Shown here piece by piece: positions 20,600 through 23,859 of a stretch of 23,859 bases of DNA. Under the pieces are notes generated by a model. The model was not told the origin of the DNA. It saw nothing but the letters and a program-made list of their open reading frames with translations, and ran no database searches. The position numbers and the translations under genes were made by a program. This stretch comes from Acanthamoeba castellanii str. Neff (Eukaryota; Discosea; Longamoebia; Acanthamoebidae): NCBI RefSeq assembly GCF_000313135.1, contig NW_004457490.1:68100-91958 (forward strand), read 5' to 3'. Numbering within the stretch: position 1 is the stretch's first letter; each line of letters opens with the position of its first letter.

Positions 20600-21719
20600 A
20601 TGAAATTGAAAAGCACGAAGAAGGTGGAGGTGAAGCAGCCGGCGATGGTGGAGGACGCGCCAGACCTCGAAGAAGGGCAGGACCAGGACCAGGGCTCTCC
20701 TCGTCGCATCACGCAGCAGAAGGAGATCAAGATGAAGATCAAGGCGTCGCGAGAGGAGGTGGACGAATTCGAGCGATTCTCCAGACAGGTGGAGGATGTG
20801 CGACCGCTCTTCGATGAGATGAGCGCCAAGGTGCGCAAGATGCGCGCCATCTGCGCCGAGAAGGTCTACAATCCGAAATCAGAGGTCGCCTTTGATGAGT
20901 TGAAGGCCAAGGTGGACGAGGTGGCGGGCCTCATCCGACGCAAGATCCTGGCCCACCAGAACAACGACAAGAACCAGCAGGGTCCCTTGCAGAGGTGAAG
21001 GGCAAGATTCTGGCCACACTCATCAACGAGCTCGTCGTGCAAACCAACCGCTACAAGGAGGTAGAGACTGCTTCATTCTTCTTCGTTCGTCTCTTTCTTT
21101 CTGTTTCTTCGCTTTTCGTTCTTTGCTGATCGTGTCGTGTGTTCGTGTGTTGTGTGTGGTGTGTCGTGTGCAGGTGCTGGTGCAACATGAGTCGGACATG
21201 AAGGAGCGCATCGCACGACACCTGGATGAGGTGGCGGACGAGCAGGAGGTGGAGTCGGAGTACCGCTACGACGCCAACATGAACACGGACACCTTTTTCA
21301 AGCGCTACGTGTTCAAGGAGGACGCCCAGCGCGCGCGTGATCACCTCAAAGAGAAGCACCGCGACATCGCCAAGATCGAGAAGGACCTGGTCGAGCTCAA
21401 CGGCATCATGCAGGACATCGGCCAGCTGGTCGAGTACCACAACGAGCTGCTGGACCAGATCGAGATGAATGTCGAAGAGGGAAAGGCCAAGGTGAACTTG
21501 GGTACCAACACCAACCCCTCCTCATCATACATGTGGTGCGTGTGCGTGGCTGATGCTGATGACCTTCTTCTTTGGTGCGCAGCTACCCAGGAGCTGGCGG
21601 AGACGAGGGTGATCGTGCAGCAGATTCGTAGGAAGAAGCTGATGACCTTCCTCACCATCGGCCTCATCGTCGTCATCGTGATTGTCGTCATCGTGGTCGT
21701 CGCCGTCATCATCCTGTGA
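20600..21719 (+). CDS. Syntaxin-type (Qa) SNARE, 3 exons
   Basis: Target-membrane SNARE that drives vesicle fusion, anchored by its C-terminus. Exons 20600-21060, 21174-21501 and 21583-21719 give about 308 residues, normal for a syntaxin, after one missing base near 20985 is allowed for. Residues about 45-170 form the three-helix Habc regulatory bundle (EFERFSRQVEDVRPLFDEM; VVQTNRYKEVLVQHESDMKE). The SNARE helix follows (HRDIAKIEKDLVELNGIMQD, DQIEMNVEEG), then a basic RRKK and a Val/Ile-rich membrane anchor up to the stop. The ionic-layer position, normally Gln, is His243 (LVEYHNELL; codon CAC at 21438-21440). The GTACCA donor at 21502 is chosen because it keeps the usual spacing between the SNARE helix and RRKK. 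Which organelle it serves cannot be told from this sequence. Confidence 0.9.
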
Positions 21720-21821
21720 GACCGCAGGTGCGTTGTACACAGGAATTCGAGGCATTGTAAATATTTTATCCTTTTTCTCGTGGAAAAGAAAAAGAAAAAC
21801 GAAAAAGAAAAAGAAATACAG

Positions 21822-23859
21822 ATGGAAGGGCCAAGAGCGGGTCGGCCTGACAGGAAAGGGTACCCTGAACAGCTGGCAACAGAAGAGTCGGCATCCACAG
21901 GGAATGTGGTGCCACCATCGCGAATGAATCAAGGTTACATCGAAGATATCTCTTCCTCATCTGTCCCATCTCGTTCAGCGGCTCTGGCCAACAAATCGGG
22001 CGAATCGCCCCCTCGGCCACGCACCCGACCGCGATTCGACGTCTACTACACGCACGATAATGCCATTGATGAAGATGAAGAAGGAGCTGCCAGCGCAGGC
22101 GGAGAAGGTGAAGATGAACCGCCCAGGAAGCGGCGGCGCGAGCTCAGAACCACAAAGACGAACCACAGCACGCCCCAGTATCGTAGCAGCCTCGAGGACG
22201 CAATCACGCCGGCACCACCCGCGCCTCAACGCGTGGACTACCACCAGCACCTGCGGCCGCCTCCGCCGGCGGTGACGCCTCTCGAGGAGCAGTACCTCAC
22301 GCGGATCGCCCAGGTGCCCTTCGCCGATCTCACCTTCGGCCAGCTCCTCGGCTCCGGCTTCTTTGGCAAAGTCTACAAGGGTATACGTCGATCATCGCTC
22401 GACCGCACTCGCACCTGCTTGCGATGCTGACACGACACGCACACGCACACGCACACGCACACGCGACCAACGACACGACACGACACGACAGGTCAGTTGG
22501 GAGGTCAAGAGGTGGCGATCAAGCGAATGGTGCGCCGCGGGTTCAGGCACAGCAGCGAGGCTCAGCTCTTCATCAACGAGACCTCTGTGTTTTGGTTCGT
22601 GTTCACCCCGCGTACTACGCGTACCAACTACAGCTAGCTGGGGGCGGTTCCTTTTCCTCATGTCTCGCGGTCGGTGGTCGTACCTTCAGTGAACTGGACC
22701 ATCCCAACATTCTCAAGTTCCTCGGCGCCTCCATCTCACCCAAGGGAGAGCACTGCATCGTGACAGGTACCTTCTGTCTACGCGCGCGTGTGCAGCGTCG
22801 TGCGTGCGTGCGTGTGCGTGTGTGTGCGTGTGCGTGCGTGCGTGGGTTTTGTGGTGAATGACGTGCTCTGTGATAAATGGTTATTCAGAGTATATGGCGG
22901 GCGGATCCCTGCGTCGTCTGCTCGACATGTCGCGCAACACAATCACGGAGGCCAAGAGGAGGAAGATCGCCAAAGACGTGGCCATGGGCGTGAACTACCT
23001 GCACCACCACAAGCCCAAGATCATCCACAGGTACCTCGTGGTGGCGCAAATGCTTTTCGTGCTCGTGCTCGCGCATCGTTCGATCGAGGCCTCACCGGTG
23101 CCGCCACACACAATGACCCAGGGACCTATCGTCGAGCAATATCCTGCTCGATGCCGATTGCACCGTGGCCAAGGTCGGCGATTTCGGGCTCTCGCGGTAC
23201 TGCGCTCACCAATCTCGTCTCTTGCAAGAGCTCGATGCCTCACCCGGGCATGCTCACTATTCGCACGACGACGCGCACCCAATGCAGGTTCATGGACGAG
23301 ACGGGGAGCAAGATGACGTGTGCGGTCGGCGCGCTGGCATGGATGGTTACACGCTCCCTCTCGTCCTTTTACGCGTAAATGTTGGCTTGGCTCGCGCTCA
23401 CATGTGAGTGACGCGTGCGTGCTTCCAGGCACCCGAAGTCTACATTGGACAGACCTACACCGAGAAAGCCGACGTCTACAGCTACGCCATCTGCCTGGCC
23501 GGTATCGTAGCATCAACACGCCACTCGTTTTACGGCATTGACGCCGATATGCCGAGCTCATCTTCTGATTTGTTCAAACACCTACGTATGGCTTTGGTCT
23601 CGGTCACGGTCACGGTCACATTCAGAGCTCATGACGGGCGAGGATCCGTATCAGGGCATGGAGCCCCACATCTACGCGTCCTACGCCATCACCAGTGCGT
23701 CTCCCTCTCACCCTCACGTCCGTGATCCCGAGAGCGCCGGCAGACGGCCGTGGGATGTGAAGTATCTGATACCACTATCTCCACCCCGTGTGCGGTGTCT
23801 GTCCATCACAGACTCGCTTCGGCCGCAGCTCCCCGAAACCCTCGACGAGAAGTGGAAGG
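21822..23859 (+). CDS. TKL-type protein kinase, 3' truncated by window
   Basis: Phosphotransferase of the tyrosine-kinase-like group. Exons 21822-22380, 22492-22594, 22690-22766, 22889-23030, 23122-23196, 23288-23345, 23429-23501, 23626-23694 and 23812 onward encode 401 residues before the window ends. Residues 1-170 are low-complexity and acidic, with a basic patch (PPRKRRREL, ~103-111) that could be a nuclear signal. The kinase domain follows: GSGFFGKVYKG (177-187), VAIK with Lys197, HRD with Asp295, DLSSSN (295-300), DFG with Asp314, APE (339-341), ELMTGEDPY and LRPQLPE. All catalytic residues are present. HRDLSSSN has neither the Lys of typical Ser/Thr kinases nor the AAR of Tyr kinases, so Ser/Thr specificity is likely but not certain. 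ATG 21822 is the first in frame; 21924 is an alternative. Confidence 0.88.

Noticed and set aside
20984..20994. An 11-nt GT-AG intron in the syntaxin gene
   Set aside because: Removing GTCCCTTGCAG does restore the frame, but it is far below the shortest intron otherwise seen here (67 nt); a missing G explains it more simply.

Overview
The window looks like nuclear DNA of a GC-rich, intron-dense protist. Gene architecture (very many GT-AG introns of about 67-184 nt, CA-type microsatellites inside introns, a tyrosine-kinase-like kinase, gaps of only about 90 bp between genes) fits Acanthamoeba or a close amoebozoan relative. That assignment is inference from style, not from a database match.

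Layout, left to right. (1) 1-83: last codons of an upstream membrane-protein gene. (2) 84-835: non-coding, ending in a pyrimidine-rich leader. (3) 836-9470 (+): a complete 24-exon glutamate synthase (GOGAT), with the alpha (GltB-like) and beta (GltD-like) parts fused in one chain of about 2,183 residues. (4) 9559-12111 (+): an F-box protein with a C-terminal beta-propeller; its introns carry a long AC tract and two hexanucleotide arrays. (5) 12200-12547 (-): a small intronless membrane protein of unknown function. (6) 12683-18800 (-): a 28-exon carboxylic acid reductase of about 1,165 residues (adenylation, carrier, NAD(P)H reductase). (7) 18796-20188: a large inverted repeat. Each arm carries an identical tRNA-Val(CAC), the left arm also holds the reductase promoter and start codon, and the AT-rich spacer contains a broken copia-type integrase. 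(8) 20600-21719 (+): a syntaxin-type SNARE. (9) 21822 to the window end (+): a TKL-type protein kinase, 3' truncated by the window.

I assembled the exon chains of genes 3, 6, 8 and 9 by hand from family motifs and phase bookkeeping. All close in phase, but genes 3, 6 and 8 each need one base restored in a short G/C run. The F-box gene needs at least one base removed from a C run, and its 5' half is unresolved. This pattern suggests homopolymer-length errors rather than dead genes.

The genes do not form a pathway: nitrogen assimilation (GOGAT), ubiquitin-ligase adaptor (F-box), acid-to-aldehyde reduction (CAR), membrane fusion (syntaxin) and signalling (kinase) are simply packed side by side. 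The points most worth a second look are the bacterial-type three-domain reductase in an intron-rich genome, the tRNA/promoter inverted duplication around a retroelement scrap, a syntaxin whose ionic-layer glutamine is histidine, and a 5' splice-site preference for GTAC rather than GTAAG.
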